DNA from: Alkalibacterium sp034520745
Lineage (GTDB): Bacteria; Bacillota; Bacilli; Lactobacillales; Carnobacteriaceae_A
Assembly (NCBI GenBank): GCA_034520745.1
Contig: JAXHNF010000003.1
Location: 186,001-250,000 of the forward strand
DNA: 64,000 nt
Reading direction: 5' to 3'
Shown: piece by piece, positions 21,410-30,725 of the stretch
Position numbering within the stretch: the stretch's first letter is position 1
Layout: each line of letters starts with the position of its first letter
Translations under genes and position numbers: made by a program
Notes under the pieces: generated by a model
Told to the model about the DNA's origin: nothing
The model's database searches: none
The model's input: only the letters and a program-made list of their open reading frames with translations

Positions 21410-21494
21410 GTGTATTCTGTCCTTTCGATTAGGCCGTTTTAAAGTGCCGATGCTACATTCTACTTTAAACAGTCTATTGATATCCTCGTTTATT

Positions 21495-21638
21495 TTAACA
21501 CACAATCTCAACTGTATTATATCTATTTTTTGAAGAAATAAACAGATGATGCTTTTGATACTCTACTCGACAGACAATCCGTTGACGACGATGAGCCTCT
21601 ATGATGATCTTCTTGCTGTATTCATCTTTTATTGACAT
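21495..21638 (-). CDS. possible small protein, 47 residues
   Basis: A short frame from ATG 21638 to TAA 21497 with a good GAAGGGGACG site. The product starts MSIKDEYSKKIIIEAHRRQR and is charged at first, then mixed. No family is recognised. It precedes yutD by 86 bases in the same direction. It may be a real small gene or a frameshifted leftover. Confidence 0.3.
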   Translation of the reverse strand: MSIKDEYSKKIIIEAHRRQRIVCRVEYQKHHLFISSKNRYNTVEIVC

Positions 21639-21694
21639 CGTCCCCTTCTTCTTCTAAAGTAATATAAGAATTATTTTATACTTAAGGAGAAGTC

Positions 21695-22292
21695 ATGCCT
21701 AAAAAATATTATGCAGTAAAAAAAGGACGTAAGACCGGTATATTCAGCACCTGGCCGGAAGCCCAGAAACAAGTCTCAGGATACCCCGGCGCACAATTCA
21801 AATCGTTTCAGTCCAGAAGCGATGCAGAGACTTTTGTGACTGACGGATCAGATGAAAAGCCATCTGTCACCTCCGATTCTCTGATTGCTTATGTCGACGG
21901 TTCTTTCGACAAACGGGCAAAAACTTATAGTTATGGTGTAGTTCTGCTTAAAAATGAGCATGTCTTAGCAGAGCTCAGCAATGCGGACAGTGATTCCGAA
22001 GTATGCAGAAAGTTTTCAGATCGCCGGTGAATGTTTCGGGGCTTTGAATGCCATTCGCTGGGCCATAGAACATGGCTTCAAGTCAGTCAGCATCTACTAT
22101 GACTACCTGGGAATAGAAATGTGGGCAACGGGACAATGGAAAACGAATAAAACGGTCTCCAAGGATTATGTGAAGTTTTTCCAGTCTTACAGTAAAAAAA
22201 TCGAAGTCTCCTTCGTCAAAGTCAAAGCGCACACCGGCGTCAAATATAATGAACGGGCGGACGAACTGGCTAAAAGAGCCTTATTCAGATGA
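21695..22292 (+). pseudogene. rnhA: ribonuclease H with viroplasmin-like N-terminal domain, one frameshift
   Basis: RNase HI type enzyme that cuts RNA in RNA-DNA hybrids. The N-terminal domain (KKYYAVKKGRKTGIFSTW) is the caulimovirus viroplasmin-like RNA/DNA-hybrid binding module. The catalytic domain supplies all four acidic residues: YVDGSFD, GECFGALNA, YYDYLGIEMW and ERADELA. One shift near 22000 (after SDSEVC) separates the first Asp from the remainder. Restored length is about 198 residues. The start ATG 21695 follows AAGGAG. Confidence 0.87.
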
Positions 22293-22315
22293 TCGGGACG
22301 ATTCAATAAAATTAA

Positions 22316-22360
22316 TAAACCGGAGGACCTGCCGCTACAGCAGAAGGTCCTCCGGTTAAT
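22316..22360. terminator. bidirectional terminator
   Basis: ACCGGAGGACCT / AGGTCCTCCGGT inverted repeat with flanking A/T runs, between the converging rnhA and aldo/keto reductase genes. Confidence 0.85.
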
Positions 22361-23167
22361 TTACAGTTTTGAAATCCTGGCCATATCTATATCGGAAAGT
22401 AGAAAATCAAGACTTTCAAGATTTTCTTTCTGATTTTTGGGATCATGAGACTTTGGAATGACAACGATGCCTCTTTGTGTCTGATACCGAAGCAGCACCT
22501 GCGCCCAGGACTTTCCGTAGCTCTCACCGATCTCACTTAAAATTTCTCTATGTTCGTCGGTAGTTTTCATCGGCCCCCATGCCTGAGGTCTGATGTCCTC
22601 GTCCAGCATGTATCTGATCCATTCGTTGTTCCACTGTGTCGGATTAGATTTGATCTGATTGACAGCCGGCTTGATCGTAGCGAATGCATCCAGTTTCTTT
22701 AAATGGTCATTGGAAAAATTCGACACGCCGATCGCTTTGATTTTCCCCTTACTCACATATTCTTCCAGTACTTCCCATGTCAGTTTCAGCTTTTCTTCAT
22801 CTTCGATGGGTTTATGAACAAGATACAAGTCGATATAATCGCTTTCCAGATTTCTCAGACTCTGATCCAGTGTTTTCCTCACTGTTTCTTTATCCTTTAT
22901 ATAGTCGTCTCCGGCAGGGATCTTGGTCGTCAGGAAAAATTCTTCGCGGTCGACGCCACTTTCTTTCACTGTTTTACCGACACCCGCTTCATTCCTGTAG
23001 GAAATAGCTGTATCGATCAGACGGTAGCCCATTTGGATCGCAGATTCAAGTGCCGAAAAGTCGCCGTTCAGCTTCCCGTCATACGCATCATTCTCTTTCC
23101 CATAGGTATTTGTTCCTGTTCCTAAGTAGGGCATACTCAAACCATTGTTCAAGCGTACGTGTTCCAT
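22361..23167 (-). CDS. aldo/keto reductase
   Basis: A 268-residue NAD(P)H-dependent aldo/keto reductase with a TIM barrel. The catalytic tetrad is visible: Asp and Tyr in DTAISYRNEAGVG, Lys in LTTKIPAGD, and His in DLYLVHKPIE. The conserved GVSNFSNDHL segment and the cofactor-binding IVVIPKSHDPK segment follow. The start at 23167 (MEHVRLNNGL) is preferred over an upstream ATG at 23185 because GGAGAGG lies just before it. It resembles the 2,5-diketo-gluconate reductase-like group (YvgN/YtbE); the substrate is not determined. Confidence 0.88.
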   Translation of the reverse strand: MEHVRLNNGLSMPYLGTGTNTYGKENDAYDGKLNGDFSALESAIQMGYRLIDTAISYRNEAGVGKTVKESGVDREEFFLTTKIPAGDDYIKDKETVRKTLDQSLRNLESDYIDLYLVHKPIEDEEKLKLTWEVLEEYVSKGKIKAIGVSNFSNDHLKKLDAFATIKPAVNQIKSNPTQWNNEWIRYMLDEDIRPQAWGPMKTTDEHREILSEIGESYGKSWAQVLLRYQTQRGIVVIPKSHDPKNQKENLESLDFLLSDIDMARISKL

Positions 23168-23229
23168 GTTCCCTCTCCTTTTCACGTGGATTTGATGGTT
23201 TTATTGTAACAATAATAACCGGTACAGTA

Positions 23230-23460
23230 CTAGCTCGATTTCACATCGATTTCGGATAATGCTTTTTTGAGTTGGCCCAGTTCGGCATTATTGAATGTCA
23301 GGCCTTTGCCCATTTTCGTATGATCAGGGCTCCATTCTCTGATGTCGAACTTCGGCGGACGGTCATTCCAGCTGACAAGATTCAGCTCTTTACGCCACCC
23401 TTTAGGCGATTCCGACAGTACAGCCAGATGTTCAACCACTTCGTATGAAATTTTATCCAT
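23230..23460 (-). CDS. ydbC: YdbC/PC4-like single-stranded DNA-binding protein
   Basis: A 76-residue protein of the YdbC family, a PC4-like fold that binds single-stranded DNA. The conserved core HLAVLSESPKGWRKELNLVS, NDRPPKFDIREWSPDH and KMGKGLTF is complete. Its ATG overlaps the end of the histidinol-phosphatase gene by eight bases. Confidence 0.88.
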   Translation of the reverse strand: MDKISYEVVEHLAVLSESPKGWRKELNLVSWNDRPPKFDIREWSPDHTKMGKGLTFNNAELGQLKKALSEIDVKSS

Positions 23461-24238
23461 GAACTATTCCCCTTTCAAAATATCTGCCGACGTCACTTGA
23501 CTGATGAGCATCAGACCCATAGGATAATTTGATCCCTTCATTTAAAGCAGCACTGACCAGCCGGTGATCCGGGTAAGTCTGTCCGTAAAAAGGCTTGTCT
23601 ATGCCCGCAAAATTATAATCCAGCGTATATTGATTTGCTTTCACATGACTAAGGATCTTCCCCCAGTCCACCTTGTCTTTGCTGTTGTGAGCGCGAATGA
23701 ATTTATATATCAGCGTGATATGACCAATCGTTTTAGGGGTCCACTTTCCGTAAGGCAGAGATAATGCGCGGATCAGTGTTTCTTCATATATTCTAGACAG
23801 TTCTGTAAAACTTGTTTCATTCAGTTTTTCCAGAAACACATCCTTGTCGTAGTCAATGCAGAAATAATTCTGATCAGAAAGCTTCAGAAAATGAACGCTT
23901 AATATCGAATGAGGAACCGTTCCGGGTATTTTTTCAGGAACTCAGCGGTCTCGTTTTCTTTTCCTTCGATATAATCGACTTCAAATCCGATATTCACCTC
24001 AATGTCTTCCTGATATTTATCTTTCAGACGTCTGCCCTGAGCCAGATAGGTTTCCACATCCTCCATTTTCATGGCGCTGTCTTTTTCTGGTGTCGGATCT
24101 TCGATCGGCAGCGGAGCATGTTCGGTGAACGTTATTTTCTTCAAGCCCTTTACTTATTGCCACATTGATATATTCTTCCATATCATCACTGCTGCCGTGC
24201 GGGCAGTAGTGAGTATGGACATGATTATCAGCCAGCAT
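23453..24238 (-). pseudogene. hisK: PHP-type histidinol phosphatase, frameshifted
   Basis: This enzyme removes phosphate from L-histidinol phosphate, the step missing from the plus-strand his operon, whose HisB lacks the phosphatase domain. PHP metal motifs are DNHVHTHYCPHG at the N-terminus, FTEHAPLP, NIGFEVDYIEG, and SYGSDAHQSSDVGRYF near the end. Three frames must be joined; breaks are near 24145 and 23910. The restored protein has about 260 residues. It is divergent from hisZ with about 145 bases between starts. The symbol hisK/hisJ follows Gram-positive usage. Confidence 0.85.
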
Positions 24239-24382
24239 TTTTCTCCTCCATCTCGTATTAAATTTGAAACCTTTTATTACTTTTCTATTTATGTTAAAAT
24301 TTTCTAATCATAATGATTTTATATTTTAAGTATATAATCATTGTATCAGAATAAAAAACAAATGGAAATGAGGAGCATAAGA

Positions 24383-25252
24383 ATGAGTCTTGAGAAAAAC
24401 AATCAGCTGATATTGGAAAAGAAACGCCGGGAAATGGACTTCCTCCATCATTTTCATTCATTAAACTATGACCTGCTCGATCTGTCGATCCTGGAACAGT
24501 TCAAATGGGACGGCCTATCGGAAGATGACCTTAAAATGATGAAGCACCGCTACACCTGGCAGTCAAACGACTCGCTTCTGTCCCTTCGAAGCGACTGGAC
24601 AGATGCGATCGTCCGCTACCGGAAAAAGTACAAGCTGAAGACAGATAAAATTGCCTACTCCGGCCCTGTATATCCCAGAGAAAAAGAGAAAACACAGTTT
24701 GGGATGGAAATATTCACTGAAGATATCTCCAGACAAATGGATACCATGGAGGACCTGCTGAACTATATCAGCGATTCTCTAAACCTTTCACTGAATGTGG
24801 CCGTGATCAGCCACTATGCCCTGCTGAAGAAACTCCTTTCAAAAGAAAACAGACAGGACCCTGAAATACTGGAATATTTGAGCGAACGCAATCTCGATCG
24901 GCTGACTGACCGGTTAGGCGCCGCCCATCCGGTCGTTTTGCTGATGAATCAGGCGGTTCCTGACCAGCTCGATTATGCCAGAGAGCATTTTCCTGATTTA
25001 AGAAAACCTGTGGAAGAGATTCTTCACTGGCAGAGTAAACTGGAAGAAAATAATATCCCCGTGGTTTACTGTGATTTATTTTCGATTCCTACTCAGTCCT
25101 ATTACAAAGGAATTTTTCTTCAATTCTATACGAAACAATCTGTTGAGCCTATCGTGACTGGCGGTCAGTACTCCAGTCCGACGAGAGCATTCGGCATGGC
25201 GATCAATCTGTCAGGCTTATCCCTGATATCAACTAAAGAGAAAGGACAATGA
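24383..25252 (+). CDS. hisZ: ATP phosphoribosyltransferase regulatory subunit HisZ
   Basis: HisZ is a catalytically dead paralogue of histidyl-tRNA synthetase that activates short HisG in the first step of histidine synthesis. The start ATG 24383 (MSLEKNNQLILEKKR) has GAGGAG upstream; the frame is open further but without a site. Class II synthetase-like segments are recognisable (SLRSDWTDAIVRY, RQMDTMEDLLNYI, TGGQYSSPTRAFGMAINLS). At 289 residues it is shorter than most HisZ proteins (about 330-400). The stop overlaps the hisG start (ATGA). First gene of the his operon. Confidence 0.85.
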   Translation: MSLEKNNQLILEKKRREMDFLHHFHSLNYDLLDLSILEQFKWDGLSEDDLKMMKHRYTWQSNDSLLSLRSDWTDAIVRYRKKYKLKTDKIAYSGPVYPREKEKTQFGMEIFTEDISRQMDTMEDLLNYISDSLNLSLNVAVISHYALLKKLLSKENRQDPEILEYLSERNLDRLTDRLGAAHPVVLLMNQAVPDQLDYAREHFPDLRKPVEEILHWQSKLEENNIPVVYCDLFSIPTQSYYKGIFLQFYTKQSVEPIVTGGQYSSPTRAFGMAINLSGLSLISTKEKGQ

Positions 25253-25860
25253 CCGTGATCACTATTGCTTTATCGAAAGGAAGACAATTAGACGATTTCA
25301 TTGCATTTTTAAAACAGCAGGAACTTAGTACCTGGCAGTCCGCTCTTGAATCGGTATCCAGGGAACTGCTGATCGAGACCGGAGACACTCGGTTTCTTCT
25401 TGTAAAAGGTGAAGATGTTCCCGTTTATGTGGAAGAAGGCGTGGCTGACTTGGGTATCACAGGCAGTGATGTATTATACGAACAGACCCGTCAGATAAAC
25501 AATCTGATGGACCTGCCTTTCGGGTATTGTCATTTCGCTCTGGCTGCAAAAACAAATAAGGACGCTTATCCTGTCGTCGCTACCAAATATGTCAAATTTA
25601 CCAGGATTACTTTGATTCTATCAGACAACCGGTCAAAATCATCCCATTAAAAGGGTCAGTGGAATTGGCCGCTACGATCGATATGGCCGATGCCATCATG
25701 GATATTGTTCAGACCGGAACAACACTCAGAGAGAATGGTCTGGAGGAACAGGTCCATACTGGCTAACATCAACGCCCGGCTTATTGCCAATAAGCATGCG
25801 TTCTTTTCAAAAAACGAAGAAATACAGACGATCATAAATAAACTGAAAAAGCGGGGGTAA
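25249..25860 (+). pseudogene. hisG: ATP phosphoribosyltransferase (short form), two frameshifts
   Basis: HisG joins ATP and PRPP in the committed step of histidine synthesis. The short form of about 203 residues needs HisZ, which is encoded just upstream. Readable motifs are IALSKGRQLDDFI, ETGDTRFLLVKGEDVPVYVE, GVADLGITGSDVLYE, then in a second frame IIPLKGSVELAATIDMADAI and DIVQTGTTLRENGL, and in a third NINARLIANKHAFF. Breaks lie near 25600 and 25750. The stop at 25860 is four bases before hisD. Confidence 0.88.
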
Positions 25861-25863
25861 AGC

Positions 25864-27114
25864 ATGTATACAATGGATTCTTTTAGAAAAATATATGATT
25901 CAACAAATGAGACAGACTGGAGCAAGCTGAACCAGGTCATGAACATCATTCAAACTGTACAGAAGAAGAAGGATGCGGCTCTGTTCGATTACTCAGAAAA
26001 ATTTGACGGGGTGTCTCTGGACCGTCTGGAAATCGAAACGGGTGATCTGGAAAAGGCGTTTCAGTCCATCGATGAAGACTTGAGAGCAGCTTTGGAAATG
26101 GCTCATAAAAACATATGGGACTATCAGCAGTCCATCATGTTAAAAGACAGCCCGGCAGCCGAACTGTATCAGAAAGTGCATCCGTTGAACCGTGTGGGTG
26201 TTTACGTTCCCGGCGGCACTGCTCCGCTGGTATCGACCGTACTGATGACAGCCGTCTTAGCCAAAGTGGCAGGCGTGAAGGAGATCATCGTGACGACACC
26301 TCCCCAAAAAGAAGGCGTCAGCCAAGCTATATTAGCTGCCTGTCACATCGCACAGGTCGATCGGGTCTTTCAGGTTGGCGGGGCTCAGGCTATCGCGGCT
26401 CTGGCCTACGGGACCGAAACGATCCCCCGGGTCGATAAAATTGCCGGACCGGGCAATCAGTATGTCGCCTTGGCCAAGAAAATGGTCTACGGTGATGTCG
26501 GCATCGACTCGATTGCCGGGCCCAGTGAGATCGTCGTGGTCGTCGATGATTCAACACGTGCTGACTACGTAGCTTATGATCTACTCGCTCAGGCGGAACA
26601 CGATGTTCTCGCCCGTACTTTCCTGATCAGCGAGCATGAAGAAAAACTGGACGAGATCAGAGAAAAAGTCGCTGAACTGAAAGACAGTCAACCTCGTTCT
26701 CAAATAATAGAGGCCAGTTTGAAAAACCATCACTTCCCGGTTCTGACTGCTTCAAAAGAAGAAACGGTCGAATGCGTCAACCTGATAGCCGGCGAACATG
26801 TATCGATTCAGACACGTGATGCACAGAGTTACGTTGATCTGATCACAACAGCCGGCGCGTTATTTATCGGAGACTATTCACCCGAAGCTATCGGTGATTA
26901 CATTGCCGGCCCCAGTCACGTTCTGCCCACCGGCGGTACAGCCAGATTCAGTAACGGCTTGACTGTCAATGATTTTCTGAGAACGAATTCAGTTATTGCG
27001 CTTGATAAAAAATCCTTTGAAAAGATGGCTCCCGGCGGTATGCGTCTGGCCCTTGAAGAATCACTTAAAGCACACCATGATTCCTTATCTTCTCGACTGG
27101 AGGAGATCAAATGA
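25864..27114 (+). CDS. hisD: histidinol dehydrogenase
   Basis: A 416-residue zinc enzyme that oxidises L-histidinol to L-histidine in two NAD-dependent steps. Intact frame. Family motifs include RVGVYVPGGTAPLVSTVLM, VGGAQAIAALAYGTETIP, KIAGPGNQYVALAKK, DSIAGPSEIVVVVDD, AQAEHDVLARTFL (zinc ligands) and AGPSHVLPTGGTARFSNGL. The start ATG 25864 follows GCGGGGG. The stop overlaps hisC by four bases. Confidence 0.95.
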   Translation: MYTMDSFRKIYDSTNETDWSKLNQVMNIIQTVQKKKDAALFDYSEKFDGVSLDRLEIETGDLEKAFQSIDEDLRAALEMAHKNIWDYQQSIMLKDSPAAELYQKVHPLNRVGVYVPGGTAPLVSTVLMTAVLAKVAGVKEIIVTTPPQKEGVSQAILAACHIAQVDRVFQVGGAQAIAALAYGTETIPRVDKIAGPGNQYVALAKKMVYGDVGIDSIAGPSEIVVVVDDSTRADYVAYDLLAQAEHDVLARTFLISEHEEKLDEIREKVAELKDSQPRSQIIEASLKNHHFPVLTASKEETVECVNLIAGEHVSIQTRDAQSYVDLITTAGALFIGDYSPEAIGDYIAGPSHVLPTGGTARFSNGLTVNDFLRTNSVIALDKKSFEKMAPGGMRLALEESLKAHHDSLSSRLEEIK

Positions 27115-28109
27115 TACGAATAGACAAAAACGAAAGTCCCTACAGAGCTCTGACTGAAGATGAAATCAGCCAGATCGCGATCGACACGCATTTCAATCAG
27201 TATGCAGACAATGAATACGAACAGCTGCAGATCAGTTATGCCAGATACAATGATCTGGATCCCAAGCTTGTTTCCTTTGCGAACGGTTCGGATGAATGGA
27301 TTCAGAAAGCGATGATCATTTTAGGCGAAGGCCCTGCTCTAGTTTTAGATCCCGACTTTGTCATGTACGAAGAATATGCCATGCAGTTCAAACGTCCGCT
27401 GATCAAAGTGGATGCAAAGCCTGACATGACATTTGATTATGAAGATGTTTTTCGGAAGATAAAAGAATACCGTCCCTCCGTTTTCATCTTTTCTCAGCCG
27501 CATAATCCTTTCGGCATCCTGCACCCTACTGACTTCGTGGAAAAAGCCGCTGAACTGATGAAAGAAGTCAAGGGATACCTGATCATAGACGAGGCTTATG
27601 CAGAATTCCTGGAGGAGATCCCAGCCTATCCGCAAGGTGATCACGTTATCCACTTCCGTACGCTGTCAAAAGTTTATGGACTAGCTGGCCTGCGCATGGG
27701 AGCTGCTTACTCGACAGAAAAGACAATGAAGGTCCTGGATTCTATTGCACACCCGTTTCCAATCAATACATTTTCTTTGAACATCGCGCACTATTTATTG
27801 AATCAGCCTGAGCGTCTGAGTGATTTCATTTCCTTGAACAGAGCATTGTCCAAACAGCTGCATCAGCTCTTTAAAGAAGAAGTCGGCGATCACATCAATA
27901 TAGTAGACAGTCACACTAATTTTCTGTTCACTCATGGAGAAAATGCCCTGGACTTAGGCCGTTTTATCCAGAAAAACGGGTTTCAGCCTAGAATGTATCC
28001 TGAAGCTGTCCATCCGACGCTCAAACAGGCGGTCAGGTACTCGATCGCGACCGAGGAACAGATGAATGAACTGAGAAAAATTGTCAGGAAATGGAGAGAC
28101 GCAAAGTGA
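27111..28109 (+). CDS. hisC: histidinol-phosphate aminotransferase
   Basis: A 332-residue PLP-dependent aminotransferase that converts imidazole-acetol phosphate and glutamate to histidinol phosphate. The pyridoxal lysine lies in RTLSKVYGLAGLRMG, the substrate/cofactor segment NPFG in SQPHNPFGILHPTDF, and IIDEAYAEF supplies the Asp/Tyr ligands. It starts at an ATG overlapping the hisD stop (ATGA) behind GGAGGAG. Confidence 0.93.
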   Translation: MIRIDKNESPYRALTEDEISQIAIDTHFNQYADNEYEQLQISYARYNDLDPKLVSFANGSDEWIQKAMIILGEGPALVLDPDFVMYEEYAMQFKRPLIKVDAKPDMTFDYEDVFRKIKEYRPSVFIFSQPHNPFGILHPTDFVEKAAELMKEVKGYLIIDEAYAEFLEEIPAYPQGDHVIHFRTLSKVYGLAGLRMGAAYSTEKTMKVLDSIAHPFPINTFSLNIAHYLLNQPERLSDFISLNRALSKQLHQLFKEEVGDHINIVDSHTNFLFTHGENALDLGRFIQKNGFQPRMYPEAVHPTLKQAVRYSIATEEQMNELRKIVRKWRDAK

Positions 28110-28687
28110 CCATACAAAAAGAACGTAGAACAAAAGAAACACTTATCAGACTGGAGGTTTCCAGAGGTCTGGCTGAATCAAAGATCGATACCGGTGTAGG
28201 CTTTCTGAACCATATGCTGGATCTGTTCGCTTTTCACGGCCATTATGTACTGAATATCAATGTCGATGGCGATACAGATGTGGATGATCACCATACAACA
28301 GAAGATGTCGGTATCCTGCTTGGTCAGGCACTGGCTGAACTGGTCGAGGACAAATCATCCATCGAACGTTACGGCAGTGCCTATGTGCCCATGGATGAGA
28401 CGCTCGCCCGTTCTGTCGTCGATATAAGCGGTCGTCCGTTCCTGCATTTCGAGGCGTCGTTTTCGAGCCAGAAAGTCGGGTCGTTTGACGTTCAGCTGGT
28501 CAGAGAATTTTTCTACGCGCTGACCATACACTCGCGGCTGACCGTGCATATGGATCTGATCCGCGGCGGCAATACTCATCATGAGATCGAAGCCCTGTTC
28601 AAGTCATTTGCCCAGGCTTTAAGGAAAGCAGCACAGACGTCTGACGTGTCCCGCCTTCCCTCTTCGAAAGGAGTCATCGAAAATTGA
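28106..28687 (+). CDS. hisB: imidazoleglycerol-phosphate dehydratase
   Basis: A 193-residue manganese enzyme that dehydrates imidazole glycerol phosphate. The metal-binding repeats are NHMLDLFAFHG, DDHHTTEDVGI and later GNTHHEIEALFKSFA. There is no N-terminal HAD phosphatase domain, so the histidinol-phosphate phosphatase step must come from another gene, here the divergent PHP protein. The GTG start at 28106 is inferred from the GTGA overlap with hisC and a GGAGAG site; an ATG 15 bases upstream has its site too close. Confidence 0.92.
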   Translation: MTIQKERRTKETLIRLEVSRGLAESKIDTGVGFLNHMLDLFAFHGHYVLNINVDGDTDVDDHHTTEDVGILLGQALAELVEDKSSIERYGSAYVPMDETLARSVVDISGRPFLHFEASFSSQKVGSFDVQLVREFFYALTIHSRLTVHMDLIRGGNTHHEIEALFKSFAQALRKAAQTSDVSRLPSSKGVIEN

Positions 28688-29263
28688 TTGCGATTGTTGA
28701 TTACGGCTTAGGCAACATAGCCAACCTCAAAAATGCCCTCAACTACTTAGGATATGAGGTCACTGTCACTCATGATGTTGACCAGCTGAATAAAGCAGAC
28801 AGCATCATCCTGCCTGGAGTAGGCCACTTTAAAGACGCCATGAACCGTCTGTCTGAACTGGATCTCCTGCCGGCCTTGAAAGAATTAAAGGACAAGAAAC
28901 CGTTCATCGGCATTTGTCTGGGCATGCAGCTCCTTTTTGAACACAGTGAAGAAGGCGATGTGGACGGTCTCGGCTATCTGTCGGGTGACGTGAAAAAAAT
29001 CACCGGTTCCCTCCCCGTGCCTCATCTCGGATGGAACAAGCTGGATTCTCCTGTAAAAGCAATCGAAGGGGATGTTTACTTCATCCACTCTTACAAGGTG
29101 CATACCGATGAACCTGTCGTGGCCACGGCGATGTATGGAGATCCTGTTGTGGCTATTGTGCAGAAAGAAGAGCTGATAGGCATTCAGTTCCATCCGGAAA
29201 AAAGCGGAGATCTGGGACTTGAGAATACTGGACCAGGCATTGAAAGGTGGATTCAAACTATGA
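28684..29263 (+). CDS. hisH: imidazole glycerol phosphate synthase, glutaminase subunit (3' frameshift)
   Basis: HisH supplies ammonia from glutamine to HisF. The class I amidotransferase triad is visible: Cys in FIGICLGMQLLFEHS and His/Glu in GIQFHPEKSG; the oxyanion segment is near LPGVGHF. As written, the frame runs on through the hisA start and appears to fuse both proteins (28684-29964). Removing one base near 29220 gives the expected ending LGLRILDQALKGGFKL with a TGA at 29261-29263 that overlaps the hisA ATG, exactly the ATGA overlap seen at other junctions of this operon. The fusion is therefore judged an artefact. Confidence 0.9.
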
Positions 29264-29964
29264 TAGAAATTTGGCCGGCGATCGACCTGATCGACAAGCA
29301 GAGCGTGCGGTTGACTGAAGGAAACTATGCTTCAAAAGAAGTGATGAAGCGGTCGCCTCAGGAGGCTATTGCGTTTTATAACCGCTTCGAACAGGTCAAG
29401 CGCATCCATATCGTTGACTTGATGGGCGCTTTGCACCAGAAACCGACAGAAAAAGAATTCATCAGAAACCTGATTACCTCCAGCGCTTACCCAATCGAGA
29501 TCGGTGGAGGCATTCGTTCGAAAGAAACAATCGACTACTACTTATCCAGCGGAGCTTCATACGTTATCGTCGGAACACGCGGTTTGCAGGATCATGAGTG
29601 GCTGAAAGAGATCACAGCCCTTTATCCGGGAAAAGTGTATCTGGGCCTGGATGCCAAAAAAGACCAGGTGGCTGTCAACGGCTGGACTGAATCGGTTGAA
29701 AAAACGATTTTTGATGTCGCTGAAGAAACGGCTCCCCTCCCTCTCGGCGGTATCATCTACACGGACATCTCCAAAGACGGGAAAATGCAGGGACCGAACT
29801 TTGACCTCACAGCCAAATTAGTCGGTCTCACCCCTCACCCTGTAACGGCTTCAGGCGGCATCCGCAGCCTGGACGATATCAGACGGCTGGAAAAAGCCGG
29901 CGTCAAAGCCGCGATCGTCGGAAAAGCGGCGAATACCGACAGCTTCTGGGAGGAGATAAAATGA
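29260..29964 (+). CDS. hisA: ProFAR isomerase HisA
   Basis: A (beta/alpha)8 isomerase of 234 residues that opens the ribose ring of ProFAR to PRFAR. Its start MIEIWPAIDLIDKQSVRLTEG contains the first catalytic Asp; the second catalytic Asp is in YTDISKDGKMQGP. Phosphate-binding loops are IGGGIRS and ASGGIRSL. AAAGGTGG precedes the ATG at 29260. In the raw sequence hisH reads into it in frame because of a one-base shift. The stop overlaps hisF (ATGA). Confidence 0.92.
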   Translation: MIEIWPAIDLIDKQSVRLTEGNYASKEVMKRSPQEAIAFYNRFEQVKRIHIVDLMGALHQKPTEKEFIRNLITSSAYPIEIGGGIRSKETIDYYLSSGASYVIVGTRGLQDHEWLKEITALYPGKVYLGLDAKKDQVAVNGWTESVEKTIFDVAEETAPLPLGGIIYTDISKDGKMQGPNFDLTAKLVGLTPHPVTASGGIRSLDDIRRLEKAGVKAAIVGKAANTDSFWEEIK

Positions 29965-30725
29965 TTAAGAAACGTATTATTCCCTGTCTCGATGTGAGAG
30001 ATGGAGTTGTGGTCAAAGGTGTTCAGTTCAAAGGTCTGCGTGAAATAGGTGATCCGGTCGACCTGGCTAAGCGGTACAATACGCTTGGCGCAGATGAACT
30101 GGTCTTTCTGGATATTTCGGCCACGAACACCGGACACGCTTTGATGATCGACGTGATCAGAAGAACGGCCCGCGAGCTCTTCATCCCTATGACGATCGGT
30201 GGTGGACTGAAATCTTCGGAAGATATTTCCGCCGTACTCAATGCAGGCGCAGATAAAGTGAGCCTGAATTCAGCGGCACTCAATGACCCTTCACTGATCA
30301 ATGAAACGAGCGAAAAGTTCGGCGCTCAATGTATTTGTATCGCTGTCGATGCAAAATGGGAAGCCGCTGAACAGGACTGGTACTGCTACACTCATGGAGG
30401 CAGGAAAAAGACAGATGTCAGAGTCCTGGACTGGGTGAAAGAAGTTGAAAAACGCGGCGCGGGAGAACTCCTGGTCACCAGTATGGATTACGACGGCATG
30501 CAGCAGGGCTTTGACCATGTGCTTTTGTCAAAAATAAAAGCATCGGTCAATATCCCCATCATCGCTTCTGGCGGAGCAGGAACGGCCCAGCATTTTGAAG
30601 AACTCTTTTTGAGTACGGATGTTTCGGCAGGATTGGCTGCTTCCATCTTTCACGATGAAGATGTCTCGATACAGGAAGTCAAAAACTTATGTGATAAAAA
30701 AGGAGTCCCGATAAGACATGTCTAA
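29961..30725 (+). CDS. hisF: imidazole glycerol phosphate synthase cyclase subunit
   Basis: A 254-residue barrel that uses ammonia from HisH to form imidazole glycerol phosphate and AICAR. The catalytic Asp residues are in IPCLDVRDGVVVKG and in TSMDYDGMQQGF; the phosphate loops are TIGGGLKS and ASGGAG. The frame is intact and starts behind GGGAGGAG. It overlaps the start of hisIE by eight bases. Confidence 0.95.
   Translation: MIKKRIIPCLDVRDGVVVKGVQFKGLREIGDPVDLAKRYNTLGADELVFLDISATNTGHALMIDVIRRTARELFIPMTIGGGLKSSEDISAVLNAGADKVSLNSAALNDPSLINETSEKFGAQCICIAVDAKWEAAEQDWYCYTHGGRKKTDVRVLDWVKEVEKRGAGELLVTSMDYDGMQQGFDHVLLSKIKASVNIPIIASGGAGTAQHFEELFLSTDVSAGLAASIFHDEDVSIQEVKNLCDKKGVPIRHV

Noticed and set aside
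24239..24382. T-box or His-leader attenuator before hisZ
   Set aside because: The 140-base region has no T-box sequence (AGGGTGGNACCGCG), no run of His codons and no terminator hairpin.
28684..29964. A novel bifunctional HisH-HisA enzyme
   Set aside because: One base explains the fusion and restores both the normal HisH ending and the ATGA overlap.
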